Positions 53,590 through 62,552 of a stretch of 64,000 nt of DNA are shown in pieces. The notes below the pieces were generated by a model. It did not search any database. It saw nothing but the letters and a program-made list of their open reading frames with translations, and was not told the origin of the DNA. The stretch's first letter is position 1, and each line of letters starts with the position of its first letter. This stretch comes from Clostridiales bacterium 1_7_47FAA (GTDB lineage Bacteria > Bacillota > Clostridia > Lachnospirales > Lachnospiraceae). The translations under genes and the position numbers were made by a program. Location of the stretch: the NCBI GenBank assembly GCA_000155435.1, contig DS990263.1, forward strand, positions 298,300 through 362,299, read 5' to 3'.

Positions 53590-54918
53590 ATGAGTAAACC
53601 AGTGGTAGCGATTGTGGGCAGGCCCAATGTGGGAAAGTCCACGCTGTTCAATGTGATAGCAGGAGATACCATTTCGATTGTAAAGGATACGCCGGGGGTG
53701 ACCAGGGACAGGATTTATGCGGACTGTACCTGGCTGGATATGAATTTCACACTGATTGACACGGGCGGGATTGAGCCGGATACAAAGGATATCATCCTTT
53801 CCCAGATGCGGGAACAGGCCGAGATTGCCATCTCCACTGCAGATGTAATCATCTTCATCGTGGATGTGCGCCAGGGCCTGGTGGATTCGGACGCCAAGGT
53901 GGCCGACATGCTGCGCAAATCCCGCAAGCCGGTGGTGCTGGCGGTAAACAAGGTGGACAGCATAGCCAAGTTCGGCAATGACGTATATGAGTTCTACAAC
54001 CTGGGTATCGGCGAACCGGTTCCCGTATCAGCTGCGTCCAGGCTGGGAATCGGCGACCTTCTGGATGAGGTGGTGAAGCATTTTGACGGGGAGAAGATAG
54101 AGGAGGAAGAGGACGACCGCCCAAGGATTGCGGTTGTGGGCAAGCCCAATGTGGGCAAATCCTCCATCATCAATAAGCTGCTTGGGGAGAACCGGGTCAT
54201 TGTAAGCGACATCGCGGGCACCACAAGGGACGCGGTGGACACGGAGATTGTGTACAACGGCACGCCGTATGTGTTCATCGACACGGCTGGCCTGCGCCGC
54301 AAGAGCAGGATTAAGGAAGAACTGGAACGCTACAGCATCATCCGCACCGTGACGGCGGTGGAGCGTGCGGACATCGTGGTGGTTGTCATTGACGCCGTCG
54401 AGGGCGTGACGGAACAGGATGCCAAGATTGCAGGTATTGCCCATGAGCGCGGCAAGGGTGTCATTGTGGCCGTGAACAAGTGGGATGCCATTGAGAAGAC
54501 GGATAAGACTATTTATGAGTATACCAATAAGATAAAAGAAACCCTTTCCTTCATGCCTTATGCAGAGTATATCTTCATTTCCGCGGCAACGGGACAGCGT
54601 CTTCCAAAACTGTTCGAAATGATTGACGCGGTGCGGCAGAACCAGAACCTGCGCGTTGCCACGGGCGTGCTGAATGAAATCATGACAGAGGCAGTGGCCA
54701 TGCAGCAGCCGCCGTCTGACAAGGGAAAGAGGCTTAAGATTTACTATATGACCCAGGTTGCAGTGAAACCGCCCACATTTGTAGTCTTTGTAAATGATAA
54801 GGAACTGATGCATTTCTCTTATACCAGGTATCTGGAAAACCAGATCCGCAATTCGTTCGGGTTTAAGGGCACGTCCTTAAAATTCCTTATCCGCGAGCGT
54901 AAGTCAAAGGATCAATAA
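53590..54918 (+). CDS. der: ribosome assembly GTPase Der (EngA)
   Basis: An essential GTPase for 50S maturation with two G domains in tandem. The 442-residue protein shows domain 1 P-loop GRPNVGKST (about 9-17), DTGG and NKVD, and domain 2 P-loop GKPNVGKSS (about 184-192), DTAG and NKWD. The C-terminal KH-like domain contains [18 protein letters not shown] and [25 protein letters not shown] precedes ATG 53590. It is followed by plsY and gpsA, the conserved order in Clostridia. Confidence 0.98.
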   Translation: MSKPVVAIVGRPNVGKSTLFNVIAGDTISIVKDTPGVTRDRIYADCTWLDMNFTLIDTGGIEPDTKDIILSQMREQAEIAISTADVIIFIVDVRQGLVDSDAKVADMLRKSRKPVVLAVNKVDSIAKFGNDVYEFYNLGIGEPVPVSAASRLGIGDLLDEVVKHFDGEKIEEEEDDRPRIAVVGKPNVGKSSIINKLLGENRVIVSDIAGTTRDAVDTEIVYNGTPYVFIDTAGLRRKSRIKEELERYSIIRTVTAVERADIVVVVIDAVEGVTEQDAKIAGIAHERGKGVIVAVNKWDAIEKTDKTIYEYTNKIKETLSFMPYAEYIFISAATGQRLPKLFEMIDAVRQNQNLRVATGVLNEIMTEAVAMQQPPSDKGKRLKIYYMTQVAVKPPTFVVFVNDKELMHFSYTRYLENQIRNSFGFKGTSLKFLIRERKSKDQ

Positions 54919-54940
54919 GCACAGCAAGGGGGATAATGGA

Positions 54941-55576
54941 ATGGAACGGATCATATGTTTAGTCATGGGATATGTGTTTGGGCTTTTTCAGACGGGTTAT
55001 ATATATGGCAAGGTCAAGGGGATTGATATCCGCCAGCATGGAAGCGGCAATTCGGGAAGTACCAATGCCCTGAGGGTCATGGGGGTAAGGGCTGGCGCCC
55101 TTGTGTTTCTGGGGGATTTCCTGAAAACCGTGATTCCCTGTTTCCTGGTGCGCATCCTGTTCGCATCCCGGCCGGAATATGTCTATGTCCTGATCCTCTA
55201 TGCCGGATTCGGTGTGATCCTGGGGCATAATTTTCCGTTTTATCTGAATTTCAAGGGTGGAAAGGGCATTGCCGCAACAGCGGGAATCATGTTTTCCCTG
55301 GATTGGAGGCTGACGGCGCTGTGTCTGGCTGCATTCATCCTGATTGTGGCTGTCACCAGATATGTGTCGCTGGGTTCCCTTGTGGTCTCCACCATTTTCC
55401 TTATCTGGAATATCATGATGGGACAGATGGGCGCCTATGGTCTGTCCCAGACATCAAGACTAGAATTTTACGGGGTTTCTGCGGTGATATCCATCATGGC
55501 CTTCTGGAGGCACAGGGCCAATATTGTAAGGCTGGTGCAGGGCAGGGAGAATAAGATAGGCGCGAAAAAGCAATAA
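54941..55576 (+). CDS. plsY: acyl-phosphate glycerol-3-phosphate acyltransferase
   Basis: A membrane enzyme that acylates glycerol 3-phosphate, the first step of phospholipid synthesis. The 211-residue protein has about five transmembrane helices. The three conserved loops are visible: IRQHGSGNSGSTNALR, LGHNFPFYLNFKGGKGIA and RYVSLGSLV. AAGGGGG precedes ATG 54941. It lies directly before gpsA, which makes its substrate. Confidence 0.96.
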   Translation: MERIICLVMGYVFGLFQTGYIYGKVKGIDIRQHGSGNSGSTNALRVMGVRAGALVFLGDFLKTVIPCFLVRILFASRPEYVYVLILYAGFGVILGHNFPFYLNFKGGKGIAATAGIMFSLDWRLTALCLAAFILIVAVTRYVSLGSLVVSTIFLIWNIMMGQMGAYGLSQTSRLEFYGVSAVISIMAFWRHRANIVRLVQGRENKIGAKKQ

Positions 55577-55600
55577 AATATCAAAATGGACGGTGAAGTT

Positions 55601-56614
55601 ATGGCATCAATCGGTGTAATTGGATCAGGTACATGGGGGACGGCGCTGGCAGTGCTGCTTCATGGCAATGGACATCAGGTGGTAATCTGGTCGGCAATAC
55701 CAGAGGAAATAAAGGAACTGAAGGCAACCCATGCCCACAGGAACCTGCCGGAGGTGGAGATTCCGGAGGCAATCGGTTTTACGGATGATCTTGAGGAAGC
55801 CATGGAGGATAAGGACCTGCTGGTCCTGGCAGTGCCTTCTGTATTTGTCAGGAGCACGGCCAAAAGGATGAAGGCATATCTCCGGCCGGGCCAGGTCATT
55901 GCCAATGTGGCCAAGGGAATCGAGGAGCACACCCTTATGACCCTGTCACAGATCATAGAACAGGAACTGCCCGAGGCAGAGGTGGCGGTCCTGTCCGGCC
56001 CAAGCCATGCGGAGGAGGTAAGCCGGGGACTGCCCACCACCTGTGTGGCGGGCGCGCATAAGAAGCATGTGGCGGAATTGGTACAGGGGATTTTCATGAG
56101 CCAGGTGTTCCGGGTGTACACGAGTCCGGATATCCTGGGGATTGAGCTGGGCAGCGCCTTAAAGAACGTGATTGCCCTGGCAGCCGGTATGGCTGACGGG
56201 CTGGGATACGGTGATAATACAAAGGCGGCCCTGATTACCAGGGGGATTGCGGAGATATCCAGGCTGGGAATCGATATGGGAGGCCGGCTGGAAACCTTTG
56301 CAGGGCTTACGGGAATCGGTGATCTGATTGTCACCTGTGCCAGCATGCACAGCCGCAACCGACGGGCAGGCATACTGATTGGCAGGGGATACACCATGGA
56401 GGAAGCCATGGCGGAGGTGAAGATGGTGGTGGAAGGCGTCTACTCAGCCAAGGCAGCCCTTGCCTTGGCAGGGAAGTATAACGTATCCATGCCCATTGTC
56501 GAACAGGTCAATGCCATACTCTTCGGCGGCATGCCGGCCAGGGAAGCCGTGTCGGAGCTGATGCTCAGGGACAAACGGATTGAGAATTCCGGCCTGGAAT
56601 GGGAAGCGGAATGA
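55601..56614 (+). CDS. gpsA: glycerol-3-phosphate dehydrogenase [NAD(P)+]
   Basis: It reduces dihydroxyacetone phosphate to glycerol 3-phosphate for lipid synthesis. The protein (337 residues from ATG 55601) has the Rossmann motif IGVIGSGTWGTALAV at the very start, VANVAKGIEEHTLM-type and SGPSHAEEV segments. The catalytic Lys lies in LGSALKNVIALAAGMADGLGYGDNTKAALITRG. ATG 55586 is also in frame but lacks a ribosome site. It closes the der-plsY-gpsA operon. Confidence 0.96.
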   Translation: MASIGVIGSGTWGTALAVLLHGNGHQVVIWSAIPEEIKELKATHAHRNLPEVEIPEAIGFTDDLEEAMEDKDLLVLAVPSVFVRSTAKRMKAYLRPGQVIANVAKGIEEHTLMTLSQIIEQELPEAEVAVLSGPSHAEEVSRGLPTTCVAGAHKKHVAELVQGIFMSQVFRVYTSPDILGIELGSALKNVIALAAGMADGLGYGDNTKAALITRGIAEISRLGIDMGGRLETFAGLTGIGDLIVTCASMHSRNRRAGILIGRGYTMEEAMAEVKMVVEGVYSAKAALALAGKYNVSMPIVEQVNAILFGGMPAREAVSELMLRDKRIENSGLEWEAE

Positions 56615-56629
56615 CAAATGCCATGAAAA

Positions 56630-56668
56630 TTAAGGGAGGGAACGCCTGGATTGGCGCCCCTCCCTTAA
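56630..56668. terminator. hairpin after gpsA
   Basis: TTAAGGGAGGG (56630-56640) pairs with CCCTCCCTTAA (56658-56668), with CGCC/GGCG inside. It is followed by A-rich sequence on the plus strand, so its efficiency as an intrinsic terminator is uncertain. Confidence 0.55.
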
Positions 56669-56756
56669 AAAATGGGGGCTTTTGCGGTAATAAGATGAAT
56701 TTGGGCACAAATTTTCGGTCATTCACGAAAAATAACCTATAATTTTTATGAAAAGG

Positions 56757-56785
56757 TTGACAATCCTCCTGCAACTACCTATAAT
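56757..56785 (+). promoter_or_regulatory. consensus promoter of the branched-chain amino-acid transporter
   Basis: TTGACA (56757-56762), 17 bp and TATAAT (56780-56785), an exact match to the vegetative consensus, suggesting strong expression. No CodY-type box was clear by eye. Confidence 0.85.
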
Positions 56786-56861
56786 ATAGAAAGCTTTATA
56801 AAGAAAGTCCGCGGTTATTCAGACGCGGAAGGGTAAGGAAAAGCAAGAGGAGGAAAAAATT

Positions 56862-58085
56862 ATGAAAAAGAGATTATTTAGTCTTGGTCTGGCAGTAGCC
56901 ATGGCTGCTTCTTTAACAGCATGCGGCGGTTCCAACACAGCAGAGACAACCAAGGCAGCAGAGACTGCCGCGGCATCTAAGGATGCGGCTGGTGAAAGCA
57001 GTGAGACAGAAGCAGCGGCAGGCGGCGTGATTAAGATTGGCGGTATCGGACCCACCACCGGCGGCGCAGCTGTATATGGTCTGGCCGTACAGCACGGGGC
57101 ACAGCTGGCGGTTGATGAGATTAACGCGGCAGGCGGTATTAATGGCTGCACGGTTGAATTTAATTTCCAGGATGACGAGCATGACCCGGAGAAGTCCGTA
57201 AGTGCTTATAATACATTAAAGGACTGGGGAATGCAGGCGCTGATGGGCACCGTGACTTCCGGCCCATGTATCGCGGTTGCCGATAAGACGGCTGCTGACA
57301 ACATGTTCCAGATTACCCCATCCGGTTCCGCCGTGGAGTGTGCGGCGAATCCTAACGTGTTCCGTATCTGCTTCTCCGATCCGGACCAGGGCGCTGCTTC
57401 CGCTAAGTACATAGGCGAGAACAAGCTGGCATCCAAGATTGCCGTTATCTATGACAGCTCCGATATCTATTCCAGCGGCATTTATGAGAAGTTTGCAGAA
57501 GAGGCTGCTGCCCAGGGTCTTGAGATTGTTGCGGCTGAGGCGTTCACGGCTGACAGCAACAAGGATTTCTCCACCCAGCTGCAGAAGGCTAAGGATGCAG
57601 GCGCAGAGCTGGTATTCCTGCCAATCTATTACACAGAGGCGTCCCTGATCTTACAGCAGGCTGACAAGGCCGGTTTTGAGACACAGTTCTTCGGATGTGA
57701 CGGTATGGATGGTATCCTTCAGGTTGAGAACTTTGACACCAGCCTGGCAGAGGGCCTGATGCTGCTTACACCATTTGCAGCAGATGCAACAGATGACCTG
57801 ACGGTTAACTTTGTAAAGAGCTACAAGGATGCATACAACGAAGTTCCTGTACAGTTCGCAGCAGATGCATACGATGCAATCTATGCCCTGAAGGCAGCCA
57901 TGGAAGATGCCAATGTGACCGCTGACATGGATGCAAGCGCTATCTGTGACGCCCTGAAGGCTTCCATGCTGAACATCAAGTTAGACGGACTGACCGGCGA
58001 AGGCATGACATGGACCGAGGACGGTGAGCCGCACAAGGCGCCAAAGGCCGTTAAGGTAGTGGACGGAGCATACGCAGCCATGTAA
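56862..58085 (+). CDS. livJ: branched-chain amino-acid ABC transporter substrate-binding lipoprotein
   Basis: The 407-residue lipoprotein has a signal peptide ending LTACGG (lipid on Cys21), then an Ala/Thr/Glu-rich linker to about residue 55. The mature domain begins IKIGGIGPTTGGAAVYGLAVQHG and continues AVDEINAAGGINGCTVEFNFQDDEHDPEKSV, the standard LIV/peptide type-1 binding fold. IYDSSDIYSSGIYEKFAEEA marks the second lobe. Ligand is likely Leu, Ile or Val, though related proteins bind other compounds. GAGGAGG precedes the ATG. It leads the operon, and codon use is visibly biased, as in a highly expressed gene. Confidence 0.93.
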   Translation: MKKRLFSLGLAVAMAASLTACGGSNTAETTKAAETAAASKDAAGESSETEAAAGGVIKIGGIGPTTGGAAVYGLAVQHGAQLAVDEINAAGGINGCTVEFNFQDDEHDPEKSVSAYNTLKDWGMQALMGTVTSGPCIAVADKTAADNMFQITPSGSAVECAANPNVFRICFSDPDQGAASAKYIGENKLASKIAVIYDSSDIYSSGIYEKFAEEAAAQGLEIVAAEAFTADSNKDFSTQLQKAKDAGAELVFLPIYYTEASLILQQADKAGFETQFFGCDGMDGILQVENFDTSLAEGLMLLTPFAADATDDLTVNFVKSYKDAYNEVPVQFAADAYDAIYALKAAMEDANVTADMDASAICDALKASMLNIKLDGLTGEGMTWTEDGEPHKAPKAVKVVDGAYAAM

Positions 58086-58137
58086 GTATTTCCCATCCAC
58101 GGGAAAGTGGACGGGCTATCACAACACAAAACCCAAC

Positions 58138-58170
58138 AGAGGGTTGTCACTATGACAACCCTCTTGTTTA
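58138..58170 (+). terminator. attenuating hairpin between livJ and livH
   Basis: AGAGGGTTGTCA (58138-58149) pairs perfectly with TGACAACCCTCT (58153-58164) over a three-base loop, followed by TGTTTA. It probably reduces transcription into the membrane subunits. Confidence 0.75.
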
Positions 58171-58258
58171 TAGTAAGGTTTCATGATATCATAAGTTACA
58201 GGATTACGCTGCTTCACAGCGGTAAATCAAAAAAGACTTCAGACAAAGAGGTGCAGGT

Positions 58259-59140
58259 ATGGGCTTTATTAACTATTTAATCAACGGCATAAGCCTGGGC
58301 AGTGTATATGCCATCATAGCTCTTGGATATACAATGGTTTACGGCATTGCCAAAATGCTGAACTTCGCTCACGGCGATGTTATAATGATTGGCAGCTACG
58401 TGGTATTTGTCACGGTCAGCACCATGGGGTTCCCGCCATTGGTGGGTATTCTTGTGGCGGTCCTGGCATGCACGCTGCTGGGTATGACCATTGAGCGGAT
58501 TGCGTATAAGCCTTTGCGCGGCGCTTCACCTCTTGCCGTACTGATTACGGCCATCGGTGTCAGCTATCTGCTGCAGAATGTGGCCCTGCTCATATTCGGC
58601 GCGGATACGAAGTCATTTACGTCCGTTGTCACCATTCCTGCCATCAAGCTGGCAGACGGACAGATGACCATTACAGGTGAGACCATTGTGACCATCCTTA
58701 CCTGTATCATCATCATGCTCGGCTTAACCACATTCATCAATAAGTCCAAAGCAGGCCAGGCCATGCTTGCTGTTTCTGAGGACAGGGGCGCGGCAACCCT
58801 GATGGGGATTAATGTAAACGGCACCATTGCCCTTACCTTTGCGATTGGCTCAGCACTGGCCGCCATTGCAGGTGTGCTCCTGTGCTCTGCTTACCCCTCC
58901 CTTACCCCGTATACAGGCTCCATGCCGGGTATCAAAGCCTTTGTTGCGGCCGTGTTCGGCGGCATCGGCTCCATCCCGGGAGCGTTTATCGGCGGAATCC
59001 TTTTGGGCGTGATTGAAATCCTTTCAAAAGCATACATATCCTCACAGATGTCCGATGCCATCGTATTCTCTGTGCTGATCATCGTACTGCTTGTCAAGCC
59101 CACCGGTATTCTGGGCAAGAAGATTAATGAGAAAGTGTAG
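58259..59140 (+). CDS. livH: branched-chain amino-acid ABC permease LivH
   Basis: The 293-residue permease has about eight helices and the family pattern NGISLGSVYAIIALGYTMVYGI, then LNFAHGDVIMIGSY near the N-terminus. FVAAVFGGIGSIPGAFIGGILLG is the loop that contacts the ATPase. It follows the hairpin at 58138 and starts at ATG 58259 behind AAAGAGGTG. It is eight bases from livM. Confidence 0.95.
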   Translation: MGFINYLINGISLGSVYAIIALGYTMVYGIAKMLNFAHGDVIMIGSYVVFVTVSTMGFPPLVGILVAVLACTLLGMTIERIAYKPLRGASPLAVLITAIGVSYLLQNVALLIFGADTKSFTSVVTIPAIKLADGQMTITGETIVTILTCIIIMLGLTTFINKSKAGQAMLAVSEDRGAATLMGINVNGTIALTFAIGSALAAIAGVLLCSAYPSLTPYTGSMPGIKAFVAAVFGGIGSIPGAFIGGILLGVIEILSKAYISSQMSDAIVFSVLIIVLLVKPTGILGKKINEKV

Positions 59141-59148
59141 GTGCCGGT

Positions 59149-60222
59149 ATGAAGAGTAATGCAAAACGTAAGACATTCATCAATAATATGATTACATATG
59201 GGATTGTAATTGCAGCCTATATCATCATGCAGGTCCTGGTTGGCACCGGCCATGTATCCAGTCTGTTAAAGGGGCTTTTGGTTCCTTTCTGTATCTATGT
59301 GATTATGGCGGTTTCCCTGAACCTGACCGTGGGGATCCTGGGTGAACTGAGCCTGGGACATGCAGGCTTCATGTGCGTGGGCGCATTTGCAGGCGCCCTG
59401 TTCTCTAAATGCATGAAGGGTTCCATCAATCCCACCCTGAGCCTGGTTATTGCCATTGTAATCGGCGCAGCGGCGGCGGCTGTGTTCGGTATGCTGATTG
59501 GAATCCCGGTCCTCCGCCTGAGGGGGGATTATCTTGCAATCGTGACCCTGGCCTTTGGCGAGATCATTAAGAATCTGGTCAATGCCATTTACCTGGGGCG
59601 GGATGCCTCCGGTTTCCACATATCCTTTAAGGATTCCATGTCCCTGAAGCTGGAAGAGGGCGGGGAAATCCTCATTAAGGGTGCCCAGGGAATCACGGGC
59701 ACGCCCCAGGCAGCCACCTTTACCATAGGCGTCATCCTGGTGCTCATTACCCTGTTCATTGTGATGAACCTGGTTAATTCACGTACAGGACGCGCCATCA
59801 TGGCTATCCGTGACAACCGTATTGCAGCAGAGTCCATTGGCATCAATATCACGAAGTACAAGCTGCTGGCATTTTCCATCTCAGCAGGACTTGCGGGTGT
59901 TGCAGGCGTGCTGTATGCCCATAACCTGACCACCCTTACCGCGCAGCCCAAGAACTTTGGATACAACATGTCCATCATGATCCTTGTGTATGTGGTCCTG
60001 GGCGGCATCGGAAGCATCCGTGGTTCAGTCATAGCGACGGTCATCCTGTACCTCCTTCCGGAAATGCTCCGGGGACTCAGCAATTACCGTATGCTTATGT
60101 ACGCAATCGTACTGATCCTGGCCATGCTTTTCAACTCCGCACCGCAGTTCGTGACGATGCGTGAACGCATCATGGACAGGTTTGGCAGGAAAGATAAGAA
60201 ACCGGCAAAGGAGGCAGCGTAA
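59149..60222 (+). CDS. livM: branched-chain amino-acid ABC permease LivM
   Basis: The 357-residue permease partners with LivH. Helical segments alternate with LNLTVGILGELSLGHAGFMCVGAF, LRGDYLAIVTLAFGEI and SRTGRAIMAIRDNRIAAESIGIN. The coupling loop VVLGGIGSIRGSVIATVIL lies toward the C-terminus. The segment of about residues 155-185 (between two helices) is charged and longer than in some relatives. One base separates it from livG. Confidence 0.95.
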   Translation: MKSNAKRKTFINNMITYGIVIAAYIIMQVLVGTGHVSSLLKGLLVPFCIYVIMAVSLNLTVGILGELSLGHAGFMCVGAFAGALFSKCMKGSINPTLSLVIAIVIGAAAAAVFGMLIGIPVLRLRGDYLAIVTLAFGEIIKNLVNAIYLGRDASGFHISFKDSMSLKLEEGGEILIKGAQGITGTPQAATFTIGVILVLITLFIVMNLVNSRTGRAIMAIRDNRIAAESIGINITKYKLLAFSISAGLAGVAGVLYAHNLTTLTAQPKNFGYNMSIMILVYVVLGGIGSIRGSVIATVILYLLPEMLRGLSNYRMLMYAIVLILAMLFNSAPQFVTMRERIMDRFGRKDKKPAKEAA

Positions 60223-60223
60223 G

Positions 60224-60982
60224 ATGGCATTACTTGAAGTTAAGAATTTAAGCATTTCCTTTGGCGGCCTCAAGGCGGTTGATAATTTCCAGATAAGCAT
60301 AGATAAGGGACAGCTCTATGGGTTGATTGGACCCAATGGCGCCGGGAAGACAACGGTATTCAACCTGTTGACCGGTGTTTATAAACCGGATGCCGGCAGC
60401 ATCGAGTTAAACGGCATCAATGTAACGGGAAGGAAGACAACGGAGATTAACCAGTCCGGCATTGCCAGGACATTCCAGAACATCCGCCTGTTTAAGGACC
60501 TGTCCGTGCTGGACAATGTAAAGGCAGGACTGCACAATCAGTACAGATATTCCACGGCAGCAGGTATTTTCCGGCTTCCGCAGTACTATAAGACGGAGAA
60601 GCAGATGGATGAGAAGGCCATGGAGCTTTTAAAAGTATTCGGTCTGGATGAAGAGTGCGATTACAAGGCATCCAACCTTCCCTACGGCAAGCAGAGAAAG
60701 CTGGAGATTGCCAGGGCCCTTGCCACAAAACCAAAGCTTCTGCTTTTAGATGAACCGGCAGCGGGCATGAATCCCAATGAGACAGCGGAGCTTATGGACA
60801 CCATCCGCTTTGTACGCGATAATTTTGATATGACAATCCTTCTTATTGAACATGACATGAAGCTGGTAAGCGGCATCTGTGAGGAACTGACCGTGCTGAA
60901 CTTCGGCCAGGTACTGTGCCAGGGACCTACCAGCACCGTGCTTCACAATCCGGAAGTTGTCAAAGCATATCTTGGTGAATAG
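60224..60982 (+). CDS. livG: branched-chain amino-acid ABC ATPase LivG
   Basis: The 252-residue ATPase has Walker A GPNGAGKTT (36-44), a signature region LPYGKQRKLEIARAL, where the usual LSGGQ is replaced as is normal in LivG, and Walker B LLLLDEPAAGMN. The switch His is in LLIEHDM. I start at ATG 60224 behind AAGGAGG. A longer frame reaches back into livM and is not needed. Confidence 0.95.
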   Translation: MALLEVKNLSISFGGLKAVDNFQISIDKGQLYGLIGPNGAGKTTVFNLLTGVYKPDAGSIELNGINVTGRKTTEINQSGIARTFQNIRLFKDLSVLDNVKAGLHNQYRYSTAAGIFRLPQYYKTEKQMDEKAMELLKVFGLDEECDYKASNLPYGKQRKLEIARALATKPKLLLLDEPAAGMNPNETAELMDTIRFVRDNFDMTILLIEHDMKLVSGICEELTVLNFGQVLCQGPTSTVLHNPEVVKAYLGE

Positions 60983-60997
60983 GAGGAGAGGGATAGT

Positions 60998-61708
60998 ATG
61001 GCTATGCTTGAAGTCAGGGACCTGGAAGTCTATTACGGCGTGATCCAGGCCATAAAAGGAATCTCCTTTGATGTGGACCAGGGAGAAATCGTGGCGCTGA
61101 TCGGGGCCAACGGGGCAGGTAAGACAACAACCCTGCATACCATTACCGGGCTGATTAATGCAAAATCCGGTAAGATTGTTTATGAAGGTACGGATATAAC
61201 CAAGATTCCCGGATATAAGCTGGTGGGCATGGGAATCGCCCATGTGCCAGAGGGAAGACGTGTGTTCGCAACCCTCACCGTGCTTCAGAACCTGAAGATG
61301 GGGGCTTACACCAGGAAGGATAAGGAAGAGATGGAAGCAACCCTTAAGATGGTGTACAGCCGCTTCCCGCGCCTGGAGGAGCGTAAGAACCAGCCCGCAG
61401 GAACCTTGTCCGGCGGCGAGCAGCAGATGCTTGCCATGGGAAGGGCGCTTATGAGCCATCCCAGGATGATTGTCATGGATGAGCCTTCCATGGGCCTTTC
61501 CCCTATCTATGTGAATGAGATATTTGATATCATCCAGAAGATTAACGGGGACGGCACTACCGTGCTCCTGGTGGAGCAGAATGCCAAGAAGGCCCTGTCC
61601 ATTGCGGATAAGGCGTATGTGCTTGAGACAGGGAACATTGCGCTCAGCGGCGATGCAAAAGAACTGATGAATAACGACCAGGTGAAGAAGGCATACCTGA
61701 GCGAATAA
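60998..61708 (+). CDS. livF: branched-chain amino-acid ABC ATPase LivF
   Basis: The 236-residue ATPase is partner of LivG. Walker A is GANGAGKTT (36-44), the signature LSGGEQQMLAMGRAL and Walker B VMDEPSMGLSP. AGGAGGAG precedes ATG 60998. It closes the five-gene operon. An imperfect hairpin (GAAAGGGAGC near 61728 with GCTCCTTTC near 61757) follows, with no clear T-run. Confidence 0.95.
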   Translation: MAMLEVRDLEVYYGVIQAIKGISFDVDQGEIVALIGANGAGKTTTLHTITGLINAKSGKIVYEGTDITKIPGYKLVGMGIAHVPEGRRVFATLTVLQNLKMGAYTRKDKEEMEATLKMVYSRFPRLEERKNQPAGTLSGGEQQMLAMGRALMSHPRMIVMDEPSMGLSPIYVNEIFDIIQKINGDGTTVLLVEQNAKKALSIADKAYVLETGNIALSGDAKELMNNDQVKKAYLSE

Positions 61709-61784
61709 AGGATATAAAAAGATGAATGAAAGGGAGCGGGATTGATACAGGATCCTGCTCCTTTCCATATTCTGAAATCCACTC

Positions 61785-61813
61785 TTGAAATCCCTGCGTG
61801 ATTATGCTATATA
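61785..61813 (+). promoter_or_regulatory. promoter of the coiled-coil gene
   Basis: TTGAAA (61785-61790), 17 bp and TATATA (61808-61813); an overlapping TATAAT lies at 61812-61817. Start codon about 40 bp on. Confidence 0.55.
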
Positions 61814-61853
61814 TAATTTACGGCCGGAATAAATATTTGAAAGGAGTGAGGCG

Positions 61854-62348
61854 ATGCTTGACAGACAGGACTTGGAAATGATCCGTCTTGTTATGAAGGA
61901 AGAGATAACTGCATCAGAGATGCGCATGGAGGACCGGATGGATGCGCGGTTCGAGGAGCAGGAGAAGCGGATAGACGCGCGGTTTGCAGAACAGGAGAAG
62001 CGGATAGACGCCCGTTTTGAAGAACAGGAGAAACGGAACGATGCCCGTTTCGAAGAACAGGATGAGTGCTTTGGAAAACGGATGGAGATGCGGTTTGCCG
62101 AAGAACGTGAATGGCTGGAGAAGCATTTGGACAAGCGTTTTGCTGCGTCCGAGAACCTGATACTGGGCGAACTGGACCGTATCCATATTAAGCTTCAGGA
62201 TCAGCTGGATGACATGAAGCAGAGACTGGACGAGATGACCGAGTATTACAGGATTAAGAAACTGGATGATATTAACGGGGCTCTTTTACTGCAGATGATA
62301 CAGGAAGTGGAGCGCAGAGTGGAGGCTCTGGAAAAGAAATCAGCATAG
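61854..62348 (+). CDS. coiled-coil protein with four hendecad repeats
   Basis: I do not recognise this 164-residue, highly charged protein. Residues 30-73 are four copies of an 11-residue unit (DARFEEQEKRI). The remainder continues as heptad-like helix (EWLEKHLDKRF, then LGELDRIHIKLQDQLDDMKQRL) and ends VERRVEALEKKSA. Almost no Pro or Gly is present, so it is probably one long helix forming an oligomeric rod. There is no membrane segment or signal peptide. AAGGAG lies eight bases before ATG 61854. It lies alone between the liv operon and spoIVA. Confidence 0.75.
   Translation: MLDRQDLEMIRLVMKEEITASEMRMEDRMDARFEEQEKRIDARFAEQEKRIDARFEEQEKRNDARFEEQDECFGKRMEMRFAEEREWLEKHLDKRFAASENLILGELDRIHIKLQDQLDDMKQRLDEMTEYYRIKKLDDINGALLLQMIQEVERRVEALEKKSA
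61941..62072 (+). repeat. four 33-bp tandem repeats in the coiled-coil gene
   Basis: Units start at 61941, 61974, 62007 and 62040, each 33 bp (11 codons). They are close in DNA and protein sequence, so recombination or slippage could change rod length in whole-hendecad steps. Confidence 0.9.
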
Positions 62349-62496
62349 CCAGCCCGGGAGTCAAACTTTGGCTGGCTTATATACCTATCTGTTTATCGAA
62401 TTGATTCAATGGATTTGATGCCGTCTGCGGCAATTCTGGATTATATATCCCATATTTTCACTGGTAATTCAATAAAAAAACATCCGCAATTCTTTA

Positions 62497-62525
62497 TCAT
62501 ACCCATAATTCCCTGTGCATATATT
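62497..62525 (+). promoter_or_regulatory. candidate sigma-E promoter of spoIVA
   Basis: CATATATT (62518-62525) matches the sigma-E -10 pattern at seven of eight positions. A possible -35 TCATACC lies at 62497-62503, 14 bp upstream. spoIVA is sigma-E dependent in Bacillus. Confidence 0.4.
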
Positions 62526-62552
62526 ATAAAAGCATAGCAAGGGGGTATATTT

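Noticed and set aside
61941-62072. Possible CRISPR-like array
   Set aside because: The 33-bp units are contiguous and coding, giving an 11-residue coiled-coil repeat.
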